Assembly: GCF_963082655.1 (NCBI RefSeq)
Contig: NC_081553.1
Location: forward strand, 16,458,643 to 16,522,642
Origin: Stomoxys calcitrans
Lineage: Eukaryota; Arthropoda; Insecta; Diptera; Muscidae
DNA length: 64,000 nucleotides
Direction: 5' to 3'
Below the pieces are notes generated by a model that saw nothing but the letters and a program-made list of their open reading frames with translations, was not told the DNA's origin and ran no database searches. The position numbers and the translations under genes are program-made. Position 1 is the first letter of the stretch; every line of letters starts with the position of its first letter. Of this stretch, positions 41,701 to 50,864 are shown one piece after another.

Positions 41701-44700
41701 ACTTTCAACAACTGCAATAAATATGGCTCAAACCGATATATAACTTGAAATAGCTGCCATATGAACCGATCTGGGATTTTGGCTTCTTAAGCCTCTAGAG
41801 GGCGCAAATTTTGCTATGACTTCCAACAACTGTGCTAGGCATGTTGTTGCTACATATACCGTCCTTGGATCTTGACTTCTTGAGCCAATAGAGGTCGCAA
41901 TTCTCATCCGATTTGGCTGAAATTTTGCATGAATTTGTTTATTATGACTTCCAACAACTGTGCGAAATATGGTTTAAATCGGTCTATAGCCTAATATAGC
42001 TGCCATATAAACCGATCTTGGATCTTGACTTCTTGAACCACTAGAGGGCGCAATTCTTAACCGATTTAGCTGAAATTGAGCATGAAGTATTTTTTTATGA
42101 CTTTCAAGAACTGTAATAAATTTGGTTCAAATCGATATATAACTTGATATAGCTGCCATATGAACCGATCTGGGATTTTGGCTTCTTAAGCCTCTAGAGG
42201 GCGCAATTATTATCTGATTTGGCGGAAATTTTGTACAACGGCCTTCAAGATAGGTGTCCAATATGGTCTTAATCGATCTATAGCCTGACACAGCTCTCTA
42301 ACCCGATCTCCCGAATATAAGTTGGGGGTTTAAACCGCGTGGTCACCATATACTGCAGTTGACAGACCTATTATGCTATATGGTGTTGTGGTCTGGTGGA
42401 CAGCGCTTCAAAGATCCACCTACTGTTCAATACTCAACGGGATCAAGGGGGTGGCAAAAGTTGGGGGTTTAAACCGCGTGGTCACCATATATATGCTGCG
42501 GTTGTCAGAACTATTATACTATTGGGTTGCCCAAAAAGTAATTGCGGATTTTTCATATAGTCGGCGTTGACAAATTTTTTTACAGCTTGTGACTCTGTAA
42601 TTGCATTCTTTCTTCTGTCAGTTATCAGCTGTTACTTTTAGCTTGCTTTAGAAAAAAAGTGTAAAAAGAAGTATATTTGATTAAAGTTCATTCTAAGCTT
42701 TATTAAAAATATATTTACTTTCTTTTAAAAAATCCGCAATTACTTTTTGGGCAACCCAATATATAGTATTGTGGTCTGCTGGACAGCGGTTCAAAAATCC
42801 ACCTACTGTTCAATACTCAACCGGATCAAGGGGATGGCTTATTTATGCATCATAGCCGCACTAAGAACGACACCATCTGATGCACTGAACTTAATGCTAC
42901 ACCTAATTCTTGTCGACATTGTGGGTAAACAAATTTCTTTGACCACTGTCGTAAGGCTAAGGGACCTTTCTCTTTGGTCATGTGGGGGTTACGAACACTG
43001 TGTTATCATTGATACAATGTCCGATGTTCCATGCAGTGTGGATTACATCCTTCCTGAGCCACTTTTTAGTAGAAAGAACTGTAGCAGTATTTCTGACAGA
43101 AACGATTGGGACTACGAAATCCCTGGAAATAGAAGTTACATAGACTTCTACACGGATGGTTCCAAACTAAACGACCAGGTGGGATTAAGGGTGTACTCTG
43201 AAAAACTGAAACTGATCATATCGAGAAGGTTACCCAATCAATTAATTAAAGAAGTGGTGGAATGGCTAAGATATAATGTCTTTACGACAACTGGCATAAA
43301 TATCTTCTCAGACAACCATTAAATCCCTGAAGAACGTATTTCTGAATTCGAAAACCGCCCTCGAGTGACGCAGATCTCTCCACGACATGGCTGATATTCA
43401 CCTGTTCTGGGTGCCGGGCCACAGAGATATCCGAGGAAATTGTAAAGCGAACGAGCTTGCGAGACTAAGAATTACCTTACACATTCTAGGGGAACTGGAA
43501 TCTGAGGGTATGCCTCTAGCGACATGTAAGCTAAGTCTTCTGGGTCAGGCCCGAAGGGCAATGAATGATGGATGGTCACAAAGTGGGGGCAGTGAGTATT
43601 CCAAAATTATGTGGCCTAATATAGACTTGCCGATGCTGTATGGACGTGGAGAAAGAAGAGAGAGGAGTACCACTTGCGGTTCTCATTTCTTTCAGAATTT
43701 ATCTGATATAGCGGATGTGAACATTCACAATTTTTTGGGATTTTTAAAGCCATCTGGTTGGATCAGCCATCTTTCCCTCCTGTTTCTCGAGTATCACGAT
43801 GGACGAAAACGTCTTAGTGAATCTGATGGCAGGAGGCCACCGTAGCGCAGAGGTTAGCATGTCCGCCTATGACGCGGAAAGCCTGGGTTCGAGTCCTGGC
43901 GATACCATCAGAAAAATTTTTCAGCCGTGGTTTTCCCCTCCTAATGCTGCCAACATTTGTGAGTTACTATGCCATGTAAAATTTCTCTCCAAAGAGGTGT
44001 GGCACTGCAGCTCGCCGTTCGGACTAGGCTATAAAAAAGGGGGTCTCCTTTGTCATTGACCTTAAACTTGAATCGGACTGCACTCATTGATATGTGAGAA
44101 GCTTGCCCCTGTTCCTTAGTGAAATGTTTATGGGCAAAATTTGCATGTGAGTCTGATGGCAGATCTAACCTAACCTATACTATCCTAACCTTTTTAAGAT
44201 GTATATCTAATTTTAACATTTATATATTTTCAGGCAATCCTTGGTAAAAGAGTTGTGCGTCCCGCAAATTTTGATGAGAAATTGGCTAATGATCTTTTGC
44301 GACATGCCAAAAGTCACTGCGGCTATGATGTTATTATGGGCAATACAATGGCTGCTGAATGTTTCTATGAAGGTTATAACGATAAGCACAATCATGTTTG
44401 ATCCATATTCTTTAGTAATTAAATTTCTAATATTTATGCAGGTCAGGGACGTCTAGATGGCGCTAGTTGTGATTATAGTGAAGCTGATAAAATGGCTTTT
44501 TTACAACAACTCTATGAAAAGGGTGTGCGAAACATTGAAATGGAGGCCACCATGTTTTCTTCGCTTACCAAACATGTGGGAGTAAGAGCGGCTGATGTTT
44601 GTGTAACTCTGCTAAATCGTCTTCATGGTGATCAAGTCAACTTGACCAAAGAACAAAAAGAGGATTTCGAACAAAGACCATTTTCCGTTGTGGGGGAATA

Positions 44701-44728
44701 TATAAAGAGTAGCCTTTGTGGCAATTAG
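35757..44728 (+). CDS. UPP: Uridine phosphorylase, six coding exons
   Basis: Coding exons 35757-35767, 35842-35965, 36074-36205, 36281-36490, 44234-44372 and 44442-44728 add up to 903 nt, giving 300 residues. The enzyme splits uridine with phosphate into uracil and ribose-1-phosphate in pyrimidine salvage, in the cytosol. Visible motifs: GGTKNRM at 50-56, SHGVGM at 97-102, FIRLGTSGG at 126-134 (phosphate and sugar site), YEGQGRLDG at about 204-212 (Gln and Arg that read the uracil base), RNIEMEA at 235-241 (ribose-binding Met/Glu) and VCVTLLNRLHGDQV. Length and motif order match animal UPP1/UPP2 (about 310 residues). The family's usual GIPS after SHGxG reads GMST here. Intron 4 is 7.7 kb and transposon-filled. 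All junctions keep frame. Confidence 0.93.
35842..35965 (+). CDS. UPP: UPP exon 2 (residues to 45)
   Basis: The acceptor is a pyrimidine run ending TTGCAG at 35841. The exon encodes IPILKNPHLDAMENDYLYH and IERRFGDVK. Donor GTAAAC at 35966, phase 0. Confidence 0.88.
36074..36205 (+). CDS. UPP: UPP exon 3 (residues 46-89)
   Basis: Acceptor CATTTGCAG ends at 36073. The exon carries FVCLGGTKNRMFALAKYL, the start of the phosphate-binding region. Donor GTGAGC at 36206. Confidence 0.9.
36281..36490 (+). CDS. UPP: UPP exon 4 (residues 90-159)
   Basis: Acceptor TTTTTTCAG ends at 36280. The exon carries the SHGVGM and IRLGTSGG motifs and ends NEHEV. Donor GTAAGT at 36491. The 7,743-bp intron that follows holds several transposons. 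Confidence 0.92.
36491..36699. other. UPP intron 4, opening part
   Basis: Unique-looking; nothing recognised. Confidence 0.4.
36700..37102 (-). pseudogene. DD41D (rosa-like) mariner 5' fragment in UPP intron 4
   Basis: Minus strand. Terminal bases AAAGGGCAATTTTTTAGC at the right, then codons from about 36941 leftwards: AHFRLNGYVNKQSCRFWSED, QPEALQELPMHAEKFTVCC and WAGGIIGPYFFK. The internal N-terminal part is deleted, as in the other copies, and the element stops before the second Asp. Dead. Confidence 0.8.
37226..37470 (-). pseudogene. RTE-like LINE, extreme 3' end
   Basis: Minus strand. CTTACTTTACTTACTTTAAT at the left is the short-repeat tail. Upstream on the minus strand the frame reads MNKLQRRSI, then HISKFGVRDLRRSAKDRDSW, the terminal domain seen also at 6278-6340. 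It is 5'-truncated. Confidence 0.7.
37471..37858. other. UPP intron 4, unrecognised segment
   Basis: Not recognised as gene or transposon. AGGGTGTCAAAGTTGACTAA and GCCACAACTATTGATCTACT look unique in this window. Bases 37103-37225 are also unassigned. Confidence 0.4.
37859..38447 (+). mobile_element. DINE-like element, second subfamily, head missing (copy F)
   Basis: Core units with CATAAAAGCCACATTTATTA, CCGATTTCGCCGAAATTTGG and GGCATAAATTATGCGTTTTT are followed by the tail GTTTACATATATGCCCAAGG, TGGTGGGTATCG. The same tail closes copy N (60050). The open frame at 38170-38604 is satellite-derived and not a gene. Confidence 0.68.
38448..38915. other. UPP intron 4, unrecognised segment with long frames
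   Basis: GC-richer than its surroundings. Frames of up to about 180 codons (38604-39170) exist, but no motif was recognised and the frame runs into DINE sequence, so it is not called. Possibly a fragment of another transposon. Confidence 0.35.
38916..39051 (+). repeat. DINE head fragment
   Basis: GTCGATCTAGCCATGTCCTT, the CTGTGAAATCACAATAGC block and GTAAAGCTAGCTGCTCGAAA match a DINE head directly followed by a new, complete head at 39052. Confidence 0.65.
39052..39847 (+). mobile_element. INE-1/DINE-1-like element (copy G)
   Basis: Head: ACACCATCCACCATAGGATG, AGAGTATATATATTCTTTATC, CTAGCCATGTCCGTCCGTCC. About four core units of the first type (TCTTGATTTCTTGAGG, CATCCGATTTAGC) follow. Tail: AGATTCGGGCTGGCCGAACT, AGCACGCTCTTACTTGTTTT. 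About 796 bp. Confidence 0.78.
39848..40262 (+). repeat. DINE core fragment (copy H)
   Basis: Three degenerate units (CCGATTGAGCTGAAATTTTG, AACCTGATATAGTTCCCAT, ACCGATCCCCCGATTAACTT). No head or tail. Confidence 0.6.
40460..40696 (+). mobile_element. 237-bp mariner-type MITE, copy 3
   Basis: TTGGGTTGCCCAAAAAGTAA at the start, GGGCAACCCAG at the end (one change), TA on both sides. Same orientation as copies 1 and 2. It lies in UPP intron 4. Confidence 0.88.
40697..41075. other. UPP intron 4, AT-rich spacer
   Basis: Contains a poly(T) run at about 40782 and ATCACACATCACACATTC. No gene recognised. Confidence 0.4.
41076..42318 (+). mobile_element. DINE-like element (copy I), tail replaced by LINE sequence
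   Basis: The head starts at the TCGTCATTCTGTCTGTAACA block, with AAAGTATATATATTCTTGATC and AGCCATGTCCGTCCGTCTG. Eight core units of about 153 bp (CTTGACTTCTTGAGCC, TAGAGGGCGCAATTCTTATC) follow. The last unit breaks at about 42318 into LINE sequence (GTTGGGGGTTTAAACCGCGT). Confidence 0.75.
42522..42759 (-). mobile_element. 238-bp mariner-type MITE, copy 4 (inverted)
   Basis: Opposite orientation to the other three copies: it opens TTGGGTTGCCCAAAAAGTAA, followed by TTGCGGATTTTTCATATAGTC, and ends GGGCAACCCAA, with TA on each side. It is inserted in the duplicated LINE piece. Confidence 0.88.
43817..44162 (+). mobile_element. Full-length tRNA-derived SINE with 16-bp target duplication
   Basis: Body 43833-44146 (314 bp). 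The head GTAGCGCAGAGGTTAGCATG (A box) and GGTTCGAGTCC at 43886-43896 (B box) give an internal pol III promoter. The unrelated body has TTTCTCTCCAAAGAGGTGTG and CCCTGTTCCTTAGTGAAATG and ends GGCAAAATTTGCAT. Target repeats GTGAATCTGATGGCAG (43817-43832) and GTGAGTCTGATGGCAG (44147-44162) differ by one base. It lies next to the tail of the LINE. Not a functional tRNA gene: no acceptor stem is seen. Confidence 0.88.
44234..44372 (+). CDS. UPP: UPP exon 5
   Basis: Acceptor TATTTTCAG ends at 44233. The exon encodes AILGKRVVRPANFDEKL, CGYDVIMGNTMAAECFYE and the first base of Gly 206. The donor GTTATA at 44373 is a poor match to the usual GTAAGT, but it is the only site that joins to GQGRLDG in frame. 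Confidence 0.88.
44442..44728 (+). CDS. UPP: UPP exon 6 (C terminus)
   Basis: Acceptor TTTATGCAG ends at 44441 (69-bp intron). It completes YEGQGRLDG, then has MAFLQQLYEKGVRNIEMEAT and VTLLNRLHGDQV, and ends SSLCGN with TAG at 44726-44728. Confidence 0.92.
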
Positions 44729-45155
44729 ACTACATTGATGATGATAACTATGGTGCAAAACATTGTGAATGCCTTAAAAATCGTAATATTTTAAAATAGC
44801 TGATATTCCAAAAACAATTATTCTGTATATGTATTTGCCTGAAGCTATAAATTTATAATTTCATGAAAAAAAAATATTTTAAGAATGAAACAATTATATT
44901 TTGTTAGCTCATTACGACAACTTTGAATTGAGTATAATATGGAACAATTATATTATTTTATCTCAATTTAATATATTATGTATATGTATTATATGTTAAT
45001 AAAACTTATAAATTTAAAAATCCAGTTCTCTGCATTTTTGGTTACTATCATCATAAAGTAAAAGGCCGAAAAAAATTCGTTTTTTTTTTAATATAACCCA
45101 ATATACATGAAATATTAGAAAAAAATCCAAAATAATTTTTATTTTGGATTTTTGT
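44729..45155 (+). other. 3'UTR of UPP with poly(A) signal
   Basis: AATAAA at about 44998-45003 lies 270 bp after the stop. Bases after it are AT-rich spacer. Confidence 0.55.
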
Positions 45156-46150
45156 CCACCGGGCAACACCATTCGCCGCTGCTTCCAGGTTCATCTTCTT
45201 CCTGTGCAGAAATTTTTTGGCGTATCTCATCACCGCCTCCCAGTTCTTGTTCTCCAGACTCCTCTGTACTATTATCCCAGACGAAACGCAGCTATTCGCT
45301 GTTTCCAGTTCCCTGCGTCTTTCGACCTAGCGCTCGCAGTGGAATAATGTGTGTTCTACATGGTCTGCAACTTCCAGCTCCTCATAAATGAACTTGCTGG
45401 AAAGCATTTGCCCGTTACATGTAGGTATTTCCGGAAGTAACCATAATCTGTCAACATCGGTGTAACCTAATAGTTGACGTCGCCGTGCTTTCTATCTCTC
45501 CTCATCCGTATATCGGGGATTTGTGTCCGATTTAGCTGAAATTTTGCATGTGGTGTTCTGTTATAACTTCCAACAACTGTGCCAAGTACGGTCTAAATCG
45601 GTCTGTAACCTGATATAGCTCCCATATAAACCGACCTCCCAATTTGACTTCTTGAGCCCTTGCAAGCTTCAATTTTTGTTCGATTTTGTGTGTAGTGTTC
45701 TGTTATGAATTTCAACAACTATGTTTAGTACGTCCATATAAACCGGTCTTCGATTATCCTTGTTCGGTTCCTAGAAGCTTTAATTTTTGCTGGTTTGACA
45801 GAACCAGAATAAATTTAAGCCCTTCAACTAAATTTATTTTGTATAAATTTTTAGCACAATCCATGGTGGTGGGTTCCCAAGATTAGGCCCGGCCGAACAT
45901 ACTTGTTTTCTCGTTAGGACTCTGTCTTCTGCATTGCAAGTTACAAGACGTGATAGTTCAGCCGATCCTTTGCCTTTAGCATCACCTGCCGTTGTCTGAG
46001 CTCTGCACCTTCCGTATATCTTGCCGTGATGACTGCAGCCATAACGTCAGCATATTCCACTAGAAACGTTCCATCTGGCATGGAAACGATCCAGGTATGG
46101 AGCCTTGCCTCGTTTCTGCTGTGACCTCATATCACCCGTTGCATACCGAG
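45156..46150 (-). pseudogene. LINE family C, RT and C-terminal pieces split by a DINE fragment
   Basis: Minus strand. The RT part (45906-46150) reads LVEYADVMAAVITARYTEGAELRQRQVML, in which the YADD-type catalytic motif has become YADV. The C-terminal part (45156-45505) reads VTPMLTDYGYFRKYLHVTGKC, then VEHT, FHCER, NWEAVMRYAKKFLHRKKMNLE. These are the ends of an R1/jockey-like ORF2. The thumb is missing and a DINE fragment (45510-45905) lies between. Dead. Confidence 0.72.
45510..45905 (+). repeat. DINE fragment inserted in LINE C
   Basis: Two core units (CCGATTTAGCTGAAATTTTGC, AACCTGATATAGCTCCCATA) and the tail TTAGGCCCGGCCGAACATAC, TTGTTTT. The head is missing. Confidence 0.65.
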
Positions 46151-46207
46151 ATTTATAAAAAAGTACTCTATTTTGCAAGATACTTCTCATTTTTCTTATC
46201 AGTTACG

Positions 46208-46610
46208 CCGAGTGTATACTATGATGGGGGTATACTAACCTAGTGTAATTTAGTATGCTATTCGTCCATCCATCTGTGGAAATCACGATAGCGTCTTAAA
46301 GAATCCCTCATTTCGCTTGAAATTTTGTACATATACTTCTTATCGATGAAGGCAATTCAGGAATGCAAATAGGCCATATCGGTTTAGAGTTGGATATAGA
46401 CCCCTTATAAACCGATCCATGACTCCTTTAGCCCGTAGAGGGCACAATTCATACCCGATTCATCGGAAATTTTGCACAATAACTTCTCCGATGACCCTGA
46501 TATAGCTATAACCTGATATAACTATAACCCGATATAGCTATAACCTGATTCCTTATAGACCAATATTCAGACTGTTCTTCTTTAGCCCTTGTATGCCGCG
46601 ATTCTTACAC
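46208..46610 (+). repeat. Degenerate DINE-like element (copy K)
   Basis: The head TACTATGATGGGGGTATACT, AACCTAGTGTAATTTAGTATG is followed by AAATCACGATAGCGTC and core-like scraps (CATATCGGTTTAGAG, GTTGGATATAGAC). The tandem phrase CCTGATATAGCTATAA is repeated at 46495-46545. Confidence 0.55.
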
Positions 46611-47757
46611 CATTTAGAGATTTTTTAGTAAAATATCATGCTAATTTGACTAACAGTTTAACAATATAAGTGCCTTTATCTGAATCCCACATGATCTTTA
46701 TTGGTCTACGAATTTAAGTTTGGATGTAAGGTGTACTCCATTCTTAAAATACTTCATTTCAGCCCAATATTCTCATGATGTCTGATTTAGTTGTGTTTTC
46801 GGGGGGGAGGTGGTCTCCCAGATACTTGGCCCTGAAAAAATATCAGCATCGTGCTCTTCTCTCAAATACCATTTATTTAAACCCCATATTGCCATTGGCT
46901 TAAGAGTAGTTTACAGGATGAGGCGTCCCCCAAAACACATGGCCCCAAAATAAATAGGTTATCAAATTCGTTTTCTTATCTCAAATACCTTTCATTTGAG
47001 CCACATATTGGCATGGTCGAAACATTTTTTTCCTTTTGGGGGTGTTTTGGGAAAGGGGTGATACCATAAATACATGGCCCTACATTTGGATATCAATTTG
47101 TATTCTACTCCCAAATACCTTTATTTGAGCCCCATATTGCGATGGTCACTAAAAAATTTCTGTTTGTGGGGTATTTTGGGAAAGCGGTAGACCCCCAGAA
47201 AATTGGTCCCTAAAAGGGGTATCAATTCTTGCTCTACCCCCCAATACCTTTCATTAAGCCTCCACATTGACATGGTCGGTAAATATTCCTGATTTATGGG
47301 TGTTTAGGGGATTGAGGTGGTTCCCCAAACACTAAGCCCGTAAAATATATCAGCAACGTGCTCTTTTCTCATATATCTATATATAATTTATTTGAACCCC
47401 ATATTGCCATTGCCCTCAAAAGTGGATATCAAATTCGTTTTCTAATCTCATTTGACCCCCTTAAAAGTCAGCAAATATTTCCGGTTTGGGGTATTGGCCC
47501 TAACAACTATGAATATTTAGTTCCACTCTCTTTAAGACCCAAATTGTCTTGGTGAGCAAATACGTTCTATTTGGGGGTTGTTATGGTGGTGGGACGTCCG
47601 CTAGACAGTTGGCCCCTAATCTTGACATCAGATACGTGGTCTACTCCCACATACCTTTAATTTGAGCCCCATATTTCCATAGTCGGCAAACATGACCGGC
47701 TTGGGGGGTGTTTTGGGGGATGGTTGGCTACTCAGTGAGTTGGCCTTGAAAATACCA
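46611..47757 (-). mobile_element. T element, minus strand
   Basis: Reverse complements of the T units (ACGAATTTGATATCCACTTT, CTCAAATGAAAGGTATTTGAG, CCCAAAACACCC) in at least seven repeats. The left part matches 34860-34970 in reverse (ATATCATATGGGATTAAGAT-type phrases). Both ends are missing. It passes directly into DINE core at 47758. Confidence 0.68.
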
Positions 47758-48075
47758 ACGAACACTACCGATCTTGGACCTTAATTTTTTGAGCTTCTAG
47801 AGGGCGCAATACCTATCCGATTTGTCCAAAATTTTGCACGTGGTGTTTTGGTATCACTTCCAACAACTGCACTAAGTATGGTTCAAATCGGTCCATAACC
47901 TGGTATAGCTGCCATATAAACCGATCTGGGATCTTAACTTCTTGAGCCTCTAGAGGGCGCAATTCTCATCCGATTTGGAAGAAAAGAGATACTGCGCATA
48001 GAACTCGACAAATGCGATCCATGGTGGAGGGTATATAATATTCGGCCGGGCTGAGCTTAGCATGTTCTTACTTGT
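47758..48075 (+). repeat. DINE core and tail fragment
   Basis: Two core units (CTTAACTTCTTGAGCCTCTA, CATCCGATTTGGAAG) and the tail GTGGAGGGTATATAATATTC, GGCCGGGCTGAGCTTAGCAT. No head. Confidence 0.65.
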
Positions 48076-49045
48076 TTTTTCTATCAACCATCACGCAGGG
48101 GATGTCCCCTATGAATGCAGTGCATTGCGATGGCGAAAGGAAATTAGGAATTGGAGGGGGGGGAGAGGATGTAGTGTTTATTGACATTTGTCTTAAATCT
48201 CTGGACATTTGCCGGATGTTGATTTCACATACGATCGCTTCGGGCGAAATAAGAATTCTCTCTATAAAGCATTGTGCCGTCCGCTGGCCAATCAATAACA
48301 AACGGGTGTAAGTTCCTAGAATGTCTAGTATCCCTGACAAACATCCTTACAACAGGAATAAGAAGACGAATATCAGACGAACACACACCATGAATGTACC
48401 GATATAACAGCGCCAAACAACCCACATTGCGACGACGTTCATGGTGGCAATAGAGTTGGATACCCTACTGTTTCCAATCTACGCCATAACTCTCCTCTCT
48501 ACACGGTCCACTAGCTCCAGGGATGATTTTGAAGCTCCAGCCAATACATGCGAGTTGTACCCCATTTTCGGCCTTACGAAAGTGGTGTAGATGTTAAGAA
48601 CATCAGACGGAGTGAAGTATTTCTTACGCCGTTTAATGAAGCCTAAACACTTGAATGCTTCTTTCGACACTTCAAATACATGTTTAGGCCAACGGACATC
48701 ACTTTGTATTTTCATGCCCAGAACATCAAGAGCTTCTGATTGCTCAACATCTACACCGTTAATAGACAAAGATGATCGTAATGGGTCAGCGATTTGTGTG
48801 TATGACAACAAGCAGCACTGAGTCTGCCGTGCATTAAAATCTACTCGATTCATTCATTCGAGTGTATCAACCATAAACCGCCTCATGTTCTCAATCTCTT
48901 GAAGTCTCGGCCTTTGGTCGAATGACAGAGATTACTGTCATCCGCAAATGAGTAGATCGGATTCGATGTTTGACTTAACAGATCGTTGATGAATACAAAA
49001 AAAAGAGAAGGAGAAAGTAAAGCTGGCACCTATTGGGCCCTTCCT
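48076..49045 (-). pseudogene. Jockey-like LINE (family B), 3' half
   Basis: Minus strand. Catalytic motif SFADDS at 48937-48951. Then the longest frame (48853-48479) with NRVDFNARQTQCCLLSYTQ, VLGMKIQSDVRWPKHVFEVS, KEAFKCLGFIKRRKKYFTPSD and YTTFVRPKMGYNSHVLAG. The C-terminal end (about 48425-48225) has RYIHGVCSSDIRLLIPVV. The 3' end at the left is TTTTTT on the + strand. It is 5'-truncated at about 49045. Better preserved than the copy at 25885, but stops split it. Confidence 0.82.
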
Positions 49046-50864
49046 ATTAATTCAAGTATCGATCTAAAATATTTCTAGTTTAAAAAGATGCTCTTAAAAG
49101 TCCATTTATTGATTTCTTCTTTTTCTCCATTTAAAGACATCGAATTATGATCTGCAAGTCATGATCCTACAGACCCCTTGGCTAACTTATTTGTTTTTCT
49201 CCATATCTTTTCGCTCCCTATATTTTTCCTCTTTCGAGCTCTGGTCTAGATGACATCATCATCAATGATTCTATGGCTAACCAATTATACATTGTGCATA
49301 TTAAATTTCTAGTCTGAAAAAAAAAAATGCATAGACATGCAAATTTACAATAGGCACGTAACAATTGCAGTGTTAATAAATTCATTGTCCACATTGCATA
49401 GTAGCCATGAATCACTCTAAGACGTAGACCAAATATTGTACTCGTAAATAATTCGAGGCCTAACAAAGAAGGATGGAAAAAAATAAATATTAGCATATAT
49501 TTCAAAATAGTTCCTGAAGAATGAATTATTTTCATACTCCAGAAAATATGTTTAAACGATATTGATCGATATATGAAAACCCCTATCATCTGGTTCAAGG
49601 TATTTGCCGTACAGAGGCCAGTTTTGGAGCGAAGTTGTGTACTATGCAATTTTCGTACGCCTTAGAAAGCATTCGGAATTATTCTGATTTGTTTTGAATA
49701 GATGTGCGGTTGAGATAATTCAATTTAACGGATAGGTTATGTTATCAACAGCGATAAGAGATACTAGTCATACGAATCAGCCAGCATAGCGGTTATTCAT
49801 ACTAAATTATCGATTACTGGTTAAAGAGGATTGATTGATATATCATATTTCATGTCTTACTATTGGCTAAGCTGTGTTGTTGTTGCTAACGGGTACGGTG
49901 TGGGCGAAGTAAAGAAAGGCTTCATGAAGATTGCCGATGGAATTTTTATTTCATTTCGTTTGGGATCTCGAAAGTGAAACACACGACAAGTGAATAGAAT
50001 AGCCTAGAAGGGTGAAGAAAGAAAAAAAAAGCACAGGCTGTGTTGAATAATTTAAGTGGGGTTGACGTTTTTTTTTTTTTTTGGTCGCTAACTTCTTCTT
50101 AGAGACTGAATTATAGTCCCAATTTTATTAATTTGGAAATTATTTAGGTGTTAACTGAATATAATCTGAGGGTAAGACTACTGCGACAGAGATGAAGTTT
50201 TTTTTTCTGAATAACTGAATTTTAGGAATTTTGTGGGGTAATTGGCCGACGCATGTGCCAGTGGTACCCAACTTTTGCTGCAATTTTGCACTGGCCTTAC
50301 CCAACGCACGTGCCAGTGTTACATTATCTTGGCTGGCATGCTCCCCAGATCATCCTCGGTTCCAGAGCTTAGTTGAAACCCGTACCATTTCGGTAGAAAT
50401 ATAAACCTGATTGACGAGAATACCTTGAAGTGTCTAAATTTTGCTATTTTTATAAGCGGCCAACACATGCGGTCCGGCCTATGATTATGTGAGCTATATA
50501 GCCTACTGACCACGGAGCTGCATAATATTCTAATACTCATTCATGAGAACCTGCAAGCAGTGCGATTTTTGGTGAAATTAAAAAGAAAACAAAAGCTGAA
50601 TTAAATTTTTTTATATTTTTGTTTAGTTCATTTAAGACTAATATTAAGATTTTTTTCTTAGGAGCTTAAACGAGGGACATTTTGTCAAGCTAACCTGAAT
50701 GGTATATGTATATATAAACACTTTATCACCTACAGCATAAACTCATCATCAAACAACGACATCGATGGGCCCAACGGTGGAGTAAGCCAAACTGAAGGAA
50801 AGTGTGAGTAAAAATATTTCTTTTTAATCTTTTGTGTGAGCCATGTAAATATATACCATTTTGT
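49046..50864. other. Repeat-poor island; no gene called
   Basis: No DINE, T, LINE or SINE phrases were seen in 1.8 kb, which is exceptional in this window. ACGCATGTGCCAGTG (50249-50263) recurs as ACGCACGTGCCAGTG (50304-50318), each around an E-box core. Near 50770, ATGGGCCCAACGGTGGA is followed by GTAAGC, which could be a short first coding exon with its donor, but nothing downstream supports it. The ORF at 49649-49218 (minus) has no recognised motif. Confidence 0.5.

Larger units (their letters stand above)
42319..44190 (+). pseudogene. LINE family A relative, 3' half, with a tandem duplication, a MITE and a SINE inside
   Basis: The + strand has RT-thumb pieces (YSIVVCWTAVQKSTYCSILN, about 42755), an RNase H domain (YTDGSKLNDQVGLRVYSE, about 43150; ending FWVPGHRDIRGNCKANELAR at about 43405-43465) and a C-terminal domain to about 43845. 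The 3' end at about 44164-44190 is CTAACCTAACCTATACT, the CCTAA-type tail of the family. A segment of about 140 bp near 42320-42455 is repeated at 42460-42830, and the second copy holds a MITE. Frame breaks and stops show it is dead. Confidence 0.78.

Noticed and set aside
43838..43910. Possible tRNA gene
   Set aside because: A and B boxes are present, but there is no acceptor stem and the sequence continues into a SINE body with target duplications.
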